A stretch of DNA of 64,000 nucleotides from UBA3006 sp031401235 (GTDB taxonomy: Bacteria; Actinomycetota; Acidimicrobiia; Acidimicrobiales; Ilumatobacteraceae), in NCBI GenBank assembly GCA_031401235.1, contig JANNRJ010000004.1, forward strand, positions 1-64,000. Direction: 5' to 3'. The notes beneath the pieces were generated by a model. The model was not told the DNA's origin. It searched no databases and saw nothing but the letters and a program-made list of their open reading frames with translations. Positions 27,716-34,961 of the stretch are shown here, one piece after another (within the stretch, counting starts at the first letter, position 1; every line of letters starts with the position of its first letter). The position numbers and the translations under genes are program-made.

Positions 27716-29566
27716 TCAGTGTCCGGGTCCGAGTTCGGCAGGTCGCTCGACCGGGCAACCAAAGTCAGTTGCTGACGGGCGAATATCTAGTTCATTAATC
27801 AAAACGTGTGAAATGGTGGCAAATACCGGGGCCGCGGCAGTCGCACCAAAGCGGTCCTGAGTTGCTGGATCAGGTTCGTCAATTGACACCAACACAGTGA
27901 ATTTCGGCTTGTCGGCCGGCAAGAAGCCGACAAATGAAGCGAAGTAGGCGCGAGTACCTGCATCGGTAATATATGTGCCGTTGTCTTGCAATTTGTATCC
28001 GGTTCCAGTTTTTCCGGCAACACTCATACCTTGAATCTTGGCCAATTTACCCGTGCCAAAACACACCACATCCGTTAACAGTGAGCGCATTGATTGTGCG
28101 GTTTCCGATGAAAGCACCCGATGCGATGCGGATGGTGGTGCTGGAGTATTGATGCCGCGTCCATCGATTTTGGCCGACAAAATTTTCGGCGCGACATAGA
28201 CACCGTCATTGGCCACCACGTTGACTGCCGAAACAAGTTGCACCGCCGTTGCCGCGTATCCGTAGCCATACGCTCGCGTAATCTTTTCAGTACCTTGCAA
28301 TTTTGTGGCCAGCTTTAATGCGCCTGGCGCTTCTGAAGGAAACCCCAATTCTGTTTTGGCGCCAAATCCGAATGCCTTCAAATAGTCGTAGAACGTTTGG
28401 GTTGTCATGGTTTGGGAGATGAGCGCCGCACCCAAATTCGATGAGTCAACAATGATCCGGCGCACGGTCATGTCTTCCAAAACATGTGGATAGGCATCGC
28501 TTATCGTGTATTCCCACTGTGTGCCCTGATCGAATACTTGAATTCCTGGAACCTTAAATGTTGAGGCTGGAACGATTGTCCCCTCATTGAGTGCTGAGGC
28601 GACGCTGAACACCTTTGCAACCGAGCCCGGTTCATAAGCCTCGACTGCGGCGAAATTTCCCGAATCGCTCGAGTAGGTCCCATCCGCATTTCGACGAACA
28701 CTAGTCATGGCATAAATTTCGCCAGTCGCGGAATCCATCACAATGGCTGTGCCGCTCTTTGCACCAATGCGTTCGATTTGTTGGGTGATTATCCCATCAA
28801 CTTGAAACTGAATATTTCGATCAATTGTTGTCACTATGTCAATACCGCGAACAGCACTAATCCCGTTATCCGAGCCCGTCGAAATTGATTGGCCATCGCT
28901 ATTTACTTCGCGGACACTCCGACCGTCAATCCCGGCCAATACTTCATCAAATTGTTTTTCCAGACCAGAGATACCGATTCCATCGACATCGGTGCGTCCA
29001 ACTACCGCCCGTAATGTTTCGCTAGTCAATAGTCGGCTTGATTCAATGTACGACGAAATTCCCGGTAACTGAAGGGCCAGAATTGCATTGGCAACTTCTT
29101 GGGGAGATTGACGTGCAACGTAGGTGAAACTGGATCCAGTTTTTTGCAATTCTGAAGCCAGAGCCATTTCCTTTTCAGGTGTGAGTTGTAGTAGTCCGGC
29201 CAAAGCATGAGCGGTTCCGACTGGGTCGGTTATCACTCGTGGATCGGCAAATATCGTTCGAGTTGGAACTGGCAGTGCCAATTCAAATCCTTGTCGATCC
29301 AAAATCGATCCCCGCTCGGCGCGAACAATGTTCACTCGAGTGCGCTGATCGATACTCGCTTGTTGATAACCACTCGCCCAAATTGTTTGCAGGAGTGTGA
29401 CACGAAGTAGGACGAGCAAAAGCATGGCGGTAATGAAGCACCACATTGCGACAAGTCGGACTCGAATATTTCCACCCTGTAAGTTGGTGGTCATCGATTC
29501 GGTTGCTCGGCGAGCTTGCCCGCGAACTAATTCGCGGGCACGAATAGTCCTAATCGTCGAGTTCAT
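27716..29566 (-). CDS. ftsI: Septal peptidoglycan transpeptidase FtsI (PBP3)
   Basis: A 616-residue class B penicillin-binding protein. A membrane segment lies at about 39-60, followed by the dimerisation domain with the RGSILDRQG motif. The transpeptidase domain has the active-site tetrad SVAK (in EPGSVAKVF), SSN in VDSSNLGA and KTGT in VAGKTGTGY. It cross-links septal peptidoglycan together with FtsW. The start ATG 29566 overlaps the stop of the FtsL-like gene by four bases. No PASTA domain is seen at the C-terminus. Confidence 0.95.
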   Translation of the reverse strand: MNSTIRTIRARELVRGQARRATESMTTNLQGGNIRVRLVAMWCFITAMLLLVLLRVTLLQTIWASGYQQASIDQRTRVNIVRAERGSILDRQGFELALPVPTRTIFADPRVITDPVGTAHALAGLLQLTPEKEMALASELQKTGSSFTYVARQSPQEVANAILALQLPGISSYIESSRLLTSETLRAVVGRTDVDGIGISGLEKQFDEVLAGIDGRSVREVNSDGQSISTGSDNGISAVRGIDIVTTIDRNIQFQVDGIITQQIERIGAKSGTAIVMDSATGEIYAMTSVRRNADGTYSSDSGNFAAVEAYEPGSVAKVFSVASALNEGTIVPASTFKVPGIQVFDQGTQWEYTISDAYPHVLEDMTVRRIIVDSSNLGAALISQTMTTQTFYDYLKAFGFGAKTELGFPSEAPGALKLATKLQGTEKITRAYGYGYAATAVQLVSAVNVVANDGVYVAPKILSAKIDGRGINTPAPPSASHRVLSSETAQSMRSLLTDVVCFGTGKLAKIQGMSVAGKTGTGYKLQDNGTYITDAGTRAYFASFVGFLPADKPKFTVLVSIDEPDPATQDRFGATAAAPVFATISHVLINELDIRPSATDFGCPVERPAELGPGH

Positions 29567-30054
29567 GGTTGGACGACCGACACTTGGAACGAATTGATCA
29601 AGCCACCAGGCTGGATGTTTGACGTTGTCACAGGATTTGCAAATACAGAATCCATCATTCCCGTCGCCACCACCACTTCTGCCACAACGTCGGCCGGAAT
29701 ATCCATAAAGCGAGATCCAATTCCTTGGGACATTCCCATTAGTCGCGCTTTTTCCCGTAGATAATCAGGTGCCAATAAATCGGCGCGTTGCTGTCGAAGT
29801 TCGTCATAATTGAGCCGGGCGAGACGAAGATCTGTGGTCACCTTGTCTAGTTTGAGTTGCTGTTCGGCGATAAAGGCCTGGAATCCGATGACAATGGCCA
29901 TCATCGCAAACACAGTCACCATGACGTACACGACATAGGAAATTGTTCGACGACTTTCTTGTGGAACAACCGTCAGATGACGCTCCTGACGCTCCGGCTG
30001 AACTCGAGTCGGTTGGCGATGTGGTGCACGCTCGGTGGCAACGGCTAAGGACAT
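29563..30054 (-). CDS. ftsL: FtsL-like septum formation protein
   Basis: A 163-residue bitopic protein: a basic cytoplasmic N-terminus (1-~37), one membrane helix (~38-60), then a coiled-coil heptad stretch (QLKLDKVTTDLRLARLNYDE) and a conserved YLREKARLMGM segment of the FtsL/DivIC type. Position between rsmH and ftsI is the usual place of ftsL, whose product forms the FtsQLB scaffold that controls FtsWI. Sequence conservation of FtsL is low, so the name rests on topology and synteny. The start is one nucleotide after the rsmH stop. Confidence 0.85.
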   Translation of the reverse strand: MSLAVATERAPHRQPTRVQPERQERHLTVVPQESRRTISYVVYVMVTVFAMMAIVIGFQAFIAEQQLKLDKVTTDLRLARLNYDELRQQRADLLAPDYLREKARLMGMSQGIGSRFMDIPADVVAEVVVATGMMDSVFANPVTTSNIQPGGLINSFQVSVVQP

Positions 30055-30055
30055 T

Positions 30056-31045
30056 TCAACTGCCTGCCGTGATCTTGGGATTCAGTGACAGCGATGATTT
30101 CTCGATAACTCGCAATCGAGCCGATTTGGATCGTGGGTTGCGAGCAAGTTCAATTTCGCTGGGTGTCTCTCGCATGCGTACTCGGCGAACCCGTTTGTAC
30201 GAGGATTGACTTGGATGTGCAAATGGGGTGGCAATATTTTCCACCGTTGGATCCACTTCAGCTTCGTTAAATACCCGCTTTACGATGCGGTCTTCGCCGG
30301 AGTGGTATGTGAGTACGGCAATTCGTCCCCCCGCCGCTGTCGCCTCAATGGCGTCGTCTAGGGCACCTGGCAAAATTTCCAATTCGTTATTCACTTCGAT
30401 ACGAATGGCTTGGAACGTTCGCTTGGCAGGATGACCACCGGTTCGACGAGCCGGAGCCGGTATCGCCGCCGAGACAATTTCGGCTAATTCAGTTGTAGTT
30501 GATATTGGTCGATGAGCCACGATTGCTCGAGCGATTCGGAAAGCAAAACGTTCATCGGAATATTCCCGAATTACTCGGGTTAGGCGCTCCGTGTCGTAGC
30601 TATTCACAACATCAGCGGCGCTCAATTTCGCAGTGGTGTCCATACGCATGTCAAGTGGGCCTTCATGTCGATATGAAAATCCCCGCTCAGGCACATCAAA
30701 TTGTGGCGATGAAACTCCCAGGTCAAAGAGTGCCCCTGAAATTTCGGTGAGTTGCATCGCCTCCATAAATTGTGGAAGCTGGTCAAAGCATCCGTGATGC
30801 ACGACGAGACGATCGCCAATCTCCGGGTGTGAAGCGATGATCTTGGCGCAATTCGCAATCGCCAGAGGATCGCGATCGATTCCCAATACCCGCATCCATC
30901 CATATGTTTGAAGAAGTTTTAGTGAGTGCCCAGCACCCCCGAGAGTTGCATCGACGACAACTCCATGCGGTACACAAGCGAATACTTCCGCGATTTCATC
31001 TTCCATAACTGAACTATGTTCAAATTTCGAATTTGGGGACATCAT
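30056..31045 (-). CDS. rsmH: 16S rRNA (cytosine-1402 N4)-methyltransferase
   Basis: A 329-residue SAM-dependent methyltransferase (MraW) acting on C1402 of 16S rRNA. Signatures: FEHSSVMEDEIAEVF at the start, DATLGGAGHS (SAM loop), GIDRDPLA, GALFDLGVSSPQFD, RRTGGHPAKRTFQAIRIEVNNEL (as blocks PAKRTFQA and RIEVNNEL) and LTYHSGEDRIVK. The start is ATG 31045 or the adjacent ATG 31042. It follows a 253-bp gap after mraZ that contains a large inverted repeat. Confidence 0.96.
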   Translation of the reverse strand: MMSPNSKFEHSSVMEDEIAEVFACVPHGVVVDATLGGAGHSLKLLQTYGWMRVLGIDRDPLAIANCAKIIASHPEIGDRLVVHHGCFDQLPQFMEAMQLTEISGALFDLGVSSPQFDVPERGFSYRHEGPLDMRMDTTAKLSAADVVNSYDTERLTRVIREYSDERFAFRIARAIVAHRPISTTTELAEIVSAAIPAPARRTGGHPAKRTFQAIRIEVNNELEILPGALDDAIEATAAGGRIAVLTYHSGEDRIVKRVFNEAEVDPTVENIATPFAHPSQSSYKRVRRVRMRETPSEIELARNPRSKSARLRVIEKSSLSLNPKITAGS

Positions 31046-31095
31046 GAGAGTAGAGAAGTCTTCGCCTAGGCAATCCGACTTTGCGCATATTCGGC

Positions 31096-31216
31096 TTCAC
31101 TCATCAGCAGTCCCCCGGCCTGCTGTGCCGCCGGGATTTCTCCCCGGATCGAGCGAATGGAAGCGGGCGGAGTTGGAGCTGTCCATTTGCTGACCGGGAG
31201 ACTGCTGATGAGTGAA
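31096..31216 (-). ncRNA. Candidate structured leader RNA between mraZ and rsmH (possible mraW-motif type)
   Basis: Arms at 31194-31216 and 31096-31118 form a 23-bp helix. As DNA it is perfect except for one position, which becomes a G-U pair in RNA read on the minus strand; two further pairs extend it inward. The ~75-nt loop can form two more hairpins: AAUGGA with UCCAUU, and CCGGG with CCCGG around GAGAAAU, giving a three-way junction. There is no U-run after the helix, so it does not look like a simple terminator. Its place, 50 nt upstream of rsmH, matches the location of the published actinobacterial mraW RNA motif; I could not compare the consensus. An open frame of 100 codons through the region overlaps mraZ and looks non-coding. 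Confidence 0.6.
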
Positions 31217-31298
31217 ACGCTGAATGCATCGAAATTGATTGCCTACAACGTTTTGCTTCTGGCCTCCTTTCGTTCTTCGCACCAAACGAAATTCGGCA

Positions 31299-31718
31299 TC
31301 ATGAATCGTTTCCGCCGATTTGAGCGAGACCCTCGCCGCTGATCCGCCCATGACGCGTCGAATCCCATAGCTCAACTCGGTCGAACGATCCAGCAACAAT
31401 AATTCGCGAATTCAATTCCAATCCGGCGTATATGCGCAGCTTCTCGTCGATATTGATTCGACCTTGGGCATCAACTGACACTTCGAATGTGTTGGATGCA
31501 AGAGCACGTTGCTGGTTGCGATCCATTTCTCCACTACGTACTTTGGCCACTGCATCACGGGCAACTTCTTCAAAAGCCTCAGCAGTTAGGACGTCCACGC
31601 ATTTATCGCGGCCGATGGAGAGATAACAGCGCGGCTCGAGTTGAGGTCGGAATGTCGACGGGAGCGCGACACGACCCTTAGGGTCGAGCTGTCGTTCATG
31701 TACCCCTACAAACACCAT
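31299..31718 (-). CDS. mraZ: Transcriptional regulator MraZ
   Basis: A 139-residue protein with two SpoVT-AbrB-like MraZ repeats: first GVHERQLDPKGRVALPSTFR (about 5-24), second EVSVDAQGRINIDEKLR (about 80-96). MraZ forms rings and represses its own operon by binding phased TGGG repeats upstream; four such repeats lie at 31787-31832. The ATG 31718 has GGAGG only two nucleotides away, so GTG 31715, at better spacing, may be used. It is the first gene of the dcw series and is transcribed away from the VOC gene. Confidence 0.93.
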   Translation of the reverse strand: MVFVGVHERQLDPKGRVALPSTFRPQLEPRCYLSIGRDKCVDVLTAEAFEEVARDAVAKVRSGEMDRNQQRALASNTFEVSVDAQGRINIDEKLRIYAGLELNSRIIVAGSFDRVELWDSTRHGRISGEGLAQIGGNDS

Positions 31719-31779
31719 GGCCTCCGCTGCCGTTTTCTTGCTGCCAGGGGGCGGAGCTCACTCCACTTCCCTGTCGAGC

Positions 31780-31785
31780 ACTATA
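31780..31785 (-). promoter_or_regulatory. Candidate -10 element of the mraZ promoter
   Basis: TATAGT on the minus strand, immediately downstream of the nearest MraZ repeat and 62 nt before the mraZ ATG. No good -35 hexamer lies at the expected distance, as the space is occupied by the GTGGGG repeats. Bound MraZ would cover RNA polymerase. Confidence 0.4.
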
Positions 31786-31786
31786 T

Positions 31787-31832
31787 CCCCACTTCACCCC
31801 ACCGAGATGTATCTACCCCCACTATCCCCCAC
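31787..31832 (-). promoter_or_regulatory. MraZ operator: four phased GTGGGG repeats
   Basis: On the minus strand GTGGGG occurs at 31827-31832, 31817-31822, 31797-31802 and 31787-31792. Spacings are 10, 20 and 10 bp, so one unit at 31807 is missing from an otherwise exact one-turn array. MraZ is known to bind direct TGGG repeats with about 10-bp period upstream of mraZ in diverse bacteria. The array lies 69-114 bp before the mraZ start and overlaps the likely promoter, fitting autorepression of the whole dcw operon. Confidence 0.75.
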
Positions 31833-31897
31833 TAACCGATGGCCGGTACTCGTCGTATGGAAGTAGCGAATCCGTATCTGGACTAGCCTTCGCCGAC

Positions 31898-32251
31898 ATG
31901 AGCCTGTTCTGGGAGCAGACCGTGATTAATGCTCGGAATCCCGTTGAGCTCGGTCAATGGTGGTCAAAGGCGCTCAGTTGGGTCGTCGTCAATGATTCTT
32001 CGGAAGACTTTGAAATTCGACCTGCGACAGACAGATTGCCTGGCATTCTGTTTGTGCGAGTGACTGATCCGAAGACCGCCATCAATCGAATCCATCTTGA
32101 TTTTCGACCTTATGATCAGGAGGCGGCAGTGACACGCCTATTGGCGATGGGGGCAACATTGGCCGATGTTGGGCAAGGCAAACAATCATGGGTCGTGCTC
32201 GCCGACATTGAAGGCAACGAGTTTTGCGTTCTTAGTGACAGTCGAAGTTAG
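31898..32251 (+). CDS. VOC superfamily (glyoxalase-like) protein
   Basis: A 117-residue protein with a glyoxalase/dioxygenase fold: N-terminal WEQTVINARNPVELGQWWSKAL, NRIHLDFRP in the centre and ADIEGNEFCVL at the end. This is the Glyoxalase_6-like subgroup common in Actinobacteria, whose substrates are mostly unknown. His in HLDF and Glu in GNEF are possible metal ligands. It stands alone on the plus strand, divergent from mraZ with 179 bp between them, and converges with the MDR oxidoreductase 20 nt later. Confidence 0.8.
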   Translation: MSLFWEQTVINARNPVELGQWWSKALSWVVVNDSSEDFEIRPATDRLPGILFVRVTDPKTAINRIHLDFRPYDQEAAVTRLLAMGATLADVGQGKQSWVVLADIEGNEFCVLSDSRS

Positions 32252-32271
32252 ACCTCGGCGAAAACTTCGTG

Positions 32272-33249
32272 TCAAGGGGTAATGATTATTTTGCCCTGAG
32301 TGTGTCCCAATTCCAGATAGCGAAATGCGTCAGCGGTGTCTTTCAAGTCAAATCGTCGATCAATGACCGACCTGATTTTTCCAAGTTCAAGGAGTTCCTT
32401 CAGAACTAAGAGGTCGGCTTTGGTTTGCTTGGCGATAAATGGAACCGCTCGCTGACTGACGAACATGAACGCGAAAATTGCTTTAGCCAGATGAGTAATT
32501 GGGCCAACCCAGTTACCATTTTTGGGACCGCCGACGACAACATAGATTCCCTTGGGGCTCAACACGCTTCTGCAAGTTCGTAGCGAACGGTTTCCAACAT
32601 TGTCAATCAAAAGGTCGTAGCGGGAGTTACCGGCGGCAAAGTCTTCCAGCTTGTAATCAATTACATGATCTGATCCGAGTGATCGAACCATTTCAACGTT
32701 GCGCGTGCTGCACACGCCGGTCACTTCTGCCCCGAGCGCTTTCGCGATCTGTACGGCGAACGTTCCCACGCCTCCCGCAGCACCGTTAATCAACACCTTT
32801 TGCCCCGGTTGAAGCCTCCCTTTGTCACGCAGTCCTTGAAGAGCGGTCATCGCCGCGATAGGTACCGCGGCTGCATGCTCAAAGGTGACATTGGCCGGTT
32901 TCTTTACTATCGAGTTCTCCGACACACAGATGTATTCGGCGAAGCTTCCACCGCTCCCCCCAAATACTTCGTCACCAGATTGGAACTGGGTGACATCCTT
33001 GCCTACCGCCTCGACTCGGCCGGCAAAATCGATTCCTTGGATGCTCCGTTTCGGAGTTCGCAACCCCGCCTGGAGTCGGATGAGATAAGGAGTACCGGAC
33101 ATGAAATGCCAGTCGGCAGGATTCAACGATGCGGCCAATACTCTGACTAGCACTTTGCCATCACTAACGACCGGCATGTCGACAACCTCGAGTTTCAGAA
33201 CATCAGGTCCGCCATAGCGGTTGTGAGTTATCGCCTTCATTGAATTCAT
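32272..33249 (-). CDS. MDR superfamily NAD(P)-dependent oxidoreductase (quinone oxidoreductase-like, zinc-free)
   Basis: A 325-residue medium-chain dehydrogenase/reductase. The N-terminal GroES-like domain has YGGPDVLKLEVVDMP and LNPADWHFM; the Rossmann loop is INGAAGGVGTFAVQIAKALGAEVTGV (core GAAGGVG). Zinc-binding Cys/His residues of alcohol dehydrogenases are missing, so a quinone oxidoreductase or enoyl reductase activity with NADPH is more likely. GTG and further starts upstream are open, but ATG 33249 has AGAGGA eight nucleotides before it and matches the family start. The region behind it, to 33522, holds only a 35-codon frame. Confidence 0.87.
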   Translation of the reverse strand: MNSMKAITHNRYGGPDVLKLEVVDMPVVSDGKVLVRVLAASLNPADWHFMSGTPYLIRLQAGLRTPKRSIQGIDFAGRVEAVGKDVTQFQSGDEVFGGSGGSFAEYICVSENSIVKKPANVTFEHAAAVPIAAMTALQGLRDKGRLQPGQKVLINGAAGGVGTFAVQIAKALGAEVTGVCSTRNVEMVRSLGSDHVIDYKLEDFAAGNSRYDLLIDNVGNRSLRTCRSVLSPKGIYVVVGGPKNGNWVGPITHLAKAIFAFMFVSQRAVPFIAKQTKADLLVLKELLELGKIRSVIDRRFDLKDTADAFRYLELGHTQGKIIITP

Positions 33250-33379
33250 TTTCGTGGTCCTCTCGAGTCGAGTATTTAAATGAAATGGCGGCGCGCTCGA
33301 CGTGAACACGGTCAACATTTACGGGATGAAGCATTCGTGGTAGGAAAATATATTTGCGTCGACGGTATCTGATATTGGC

Positions 33380-33487
33380 CTAACGATGATGTTGCGAAAC
33401 AATTACCCGAGGTATAACGAGCAGACCGAGACCGACCGCGAGAGCTGGCACATTCAGCACCCAAGAAAAATACGTTGGAGTCAGCAC
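33380..33487 (-). CDS. Possible small single-pass membrane peptide (35 aa)
   Basis: A 35-codon frame from GTG 33487 to TAG 33380, too short for normal gene calls. The product is hydrophobic in its middle (about residues 9-30, LNVPALAVGLGLLVIPRVIV) and ends in a His/Arg tail, so it could form one membrane helix. It begins 35 nt after the lipoate-ligase-like gene on the same strand and has no clear ribosome-binding site. It could equally be chance or the remnant of a longer membrane protein. The rest of the 33250-33522 gap shows nothing recognisable. Confidence 0.25.
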   Translation of the reverse strand: MLTPTYFSWVLNVPALAVGLGLLVIPRVIVSQHHR

Positions 33488-33522
33488 CGACGCGGGATCG
33501 GAGCTATGGCTTCATGCCCGAT

Positions 33523-34209
33523 TCAGAGGGTGTTCAGTTCGAACACGAATGCGGCCAACAATTGATTGGGGTCATGGTCCGCAACTACCACCAGGTCATG
33601 CATTTCATCCACGCTTGGTCGTGGAAGGGACAGAAGCGACAAGAATTTCTCCGGAGTCCAACGTCGATGAACGAAGCACTGAAAGCGAGCTGCCTTGTTG
33701 GTCCGGCGTTGGCTGATTCCCACAATTTTGTTGCCATTAATCAACACTTCGCCTGGTCCCAAACCGGCGAAGCATACAAGTTTGGACCAAGTTGACGGTT
33801 CGGCTCTCCCACGATGAACACTGACCAGAGACATACCAAAATTTGTTAGTACGCGGCTCCAAGCGTCGCCAATCCATTGCGATGATGCCACGACATCGTC
33901 ATTCCATAAAACATCACCTCGCGGAACCACAATATCCACCCACAGATGTTCGCCCATTGCCAAATACACCGCTCCGCCGCCGGAGCGACGACGCACAACT
34001 TCAACATTGGCTTTGGCGCATGCCCCCAAATTCACGACATCTTCGGTTTGACTGGAGCCCAATACCATCGCTGATCTTGAGATTTTAATATTCCAAATTC
34101 CGCGCTCGGCTGGAAGATCTCTGGAGTGCATTTCCGAAGCGGAATGCTCAACGTTGTGAACCTGCCAGTTTGCGTTAGGACGCGACTGCAAGATATTGCT
34201 TCCAGGCAT
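33523..34209 (-). CDS. Lipoate--protein ligase A family protein
   Basis: About 228 residues of the BPL/LplA/LipB fold. RRRSGGGAVYL is the substrate-binding Gly-rich motif, HLWVDIVVP follows, and GNKIVGISQRR holds the catalytic lysine region. Such proteins attach lipoate or octanoate to E2 and GcvH domains or, in some cases, act as octanoyl transferases. The conserved N-terminus (NWQVHNVEHSASEMH) needs a start upstream of residue 15, so ATG 34209 is proposed; it overlaps the HNH gene by 35 nt. TTG 34191, with GGAAG seven nucleotides upstream, is a good alternative. No lipoyl-dependent complex is encoded nearby. Confidence 0.8.
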   Translation of the reverse strand: MPGSNILQSRPNANWQVHNVEHSASEMHSRDLPAERGIWNIKISRSAMVLGSSQTEDVVNLGACAKANVEVVRRRSGGGAVYLAMGEHLWVDIVVPRGDVLWNDDVVASSQWIGDAWSRVLTNFGMSLVSVHRGRAEPSTWSKLVCFAGLGPGEVLINGNKIVGISQRRTNKAARFQCFVHRRWTPEKFLSLLSLPRPSVDEMHDLVVVADHDPNQLLAAFVFELNTL

Positions 34210-34672
34210 CAGGGACTCGACCCACTGATACCGCAATCCAAGCCAATTCACGAGGAGCGAGAGGCTTACTCCACAATCGCATGCCGGCTTCCTCGGGGGT
34301 GCGATCGCGTTTGCGCAAATTACATCCGCGGCAAGCAGCAGTCACATTTTCCCAAATATGCATTCCTCCGCGTGAGCGAGGCATGACATGATCGATGCTG
34401 TCGGCAATTCCACCACAGTATTGGCACCGATGATCATCTCGGGCGAACACGGCACGCCTCGACAATGCCGTTCGCCGATGATATGGAACTTTGACCACGT
34501 ACCGAAGTCGAATTACCAGTGGACCCGGAATAGATATCGAGACTGAATGCACCTCGGAACCGTCGTCTTCAATTATTTCTGCTTTCTCAGAAAGCACCAG
34601 CCACACTGCTCGTCGAGCAGACACAATGCTCAGCGGCTCGAACGTTGCGTTGAGAACGAGCGCGCTACGCAT
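34175..34672 (-). CDS. HNH endonuclease domain protein
   Basis: A 165-residue protein. The N-terminal half (ALVLNATFEPLSIVSARRAVWL) is a conserved actinobacterial module; the C-terminal half is an HNH nuclease with CQYCG, the DHVMPRSRGG histidine motif, HIWENVTAAC and CRGCNLRK. Two Cys pairs should bind one zinc. These single-copy proteins are vertical housekeeping genes in Actinobacteria, not obvious mobile elements; their role is unknown but may be DNA repair. It lies three nucleotides after the preceding small gene. Confidence 0.9.
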   Translation of the reverse strand: MRSALVLNATFEPLSIVSARRAVWLVLSEKAEIIEDDGSEVHSVSISIPGPLVIRLRYVVKVPYHRRTALSRRAVFARDDHRCQYCGGIADSIDHVMPRSRGGMHIWENVTAACRGCNLRKRDRTPEEAGMRLWSKPLAPRELAWIAVSVGRVPDAWKQYLAVAS

Positions 34673-34675
34673 TGG

Positions 34676-34957
34676 TTAACCGCGTCGCCTATTACTGGGC
34701 CCGCTGGTACTGTCCCAATCTCGACACCACTCAAGGTATTCGAGAACATCGGCGACTTCTGGAGTCGCAATTGGCGAGCCATATTGAGTGATCGTGCGAA
34801 AAGCCGTATAGGCCGGAGAAGGAAGTGGAAGAAATGGCGCAGTTTTCCACCAATTACGCCGAGCCAGTCGCAAACATTGACGGACGGCCGTGGACCACAA
34901 CCGTGGTCGCACCGCGATTACAGCACAAATCCGAAAAAAATCACGTGGAGTCAACAT
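34676..34957 (-). CDS. Small conserved actinobacterial protein
   Basis: 93 residues, basic and Trp/Arg-rich: RPRLWSTAVRQCLRLARRNWW, then PFLPLPSPAYTAFRTITQYG and VADVLEYLEWCRDW. The pattern is similar to a small conserved actinobacterial family that I know only as hypothetical. There are no membrane segments or cysteine clusters. It lies between the acyl-CoA dehydrogenase (four nucleotides) and the HNH gene (three nucleotides), so it is translated within a polycistronic message. No function is assigned. Confidence 0.75.
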   Translation of the reverse strand: MLTPRDFFRICAVIAVRPRLWSTAVRQCLRLARRNWWKTAPFLPLPSPAYTAFRTITQYGSPIATPEVADVLEYLEWCRDWDSTSGPSNRRRG

Positions 34958-34961
34958 GAGT

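Noticed and set aside
31096..31118. Hammerhead-ribozyme-like CUGAUGAG followed by GAA on the minus strand
   Set aside because: Stem II cannot form between CUGAUGA and GAA, the third A of the GAAA core is missing, and the sequence is paired within the large helix.
31097..31399. A 100-codon minus-strand frame across the mraZ-rsmH gap
   Set aside because: It overlaps the end of mraZ in another frame, resembles no family, and is explained by the structured repeat.
33475..33795. 106-codon plus-strand frame opposite the lipoate ligase gene
   Set aside because: It lies antisense to the conserved LplA-like coding sequence and shows no family motif.
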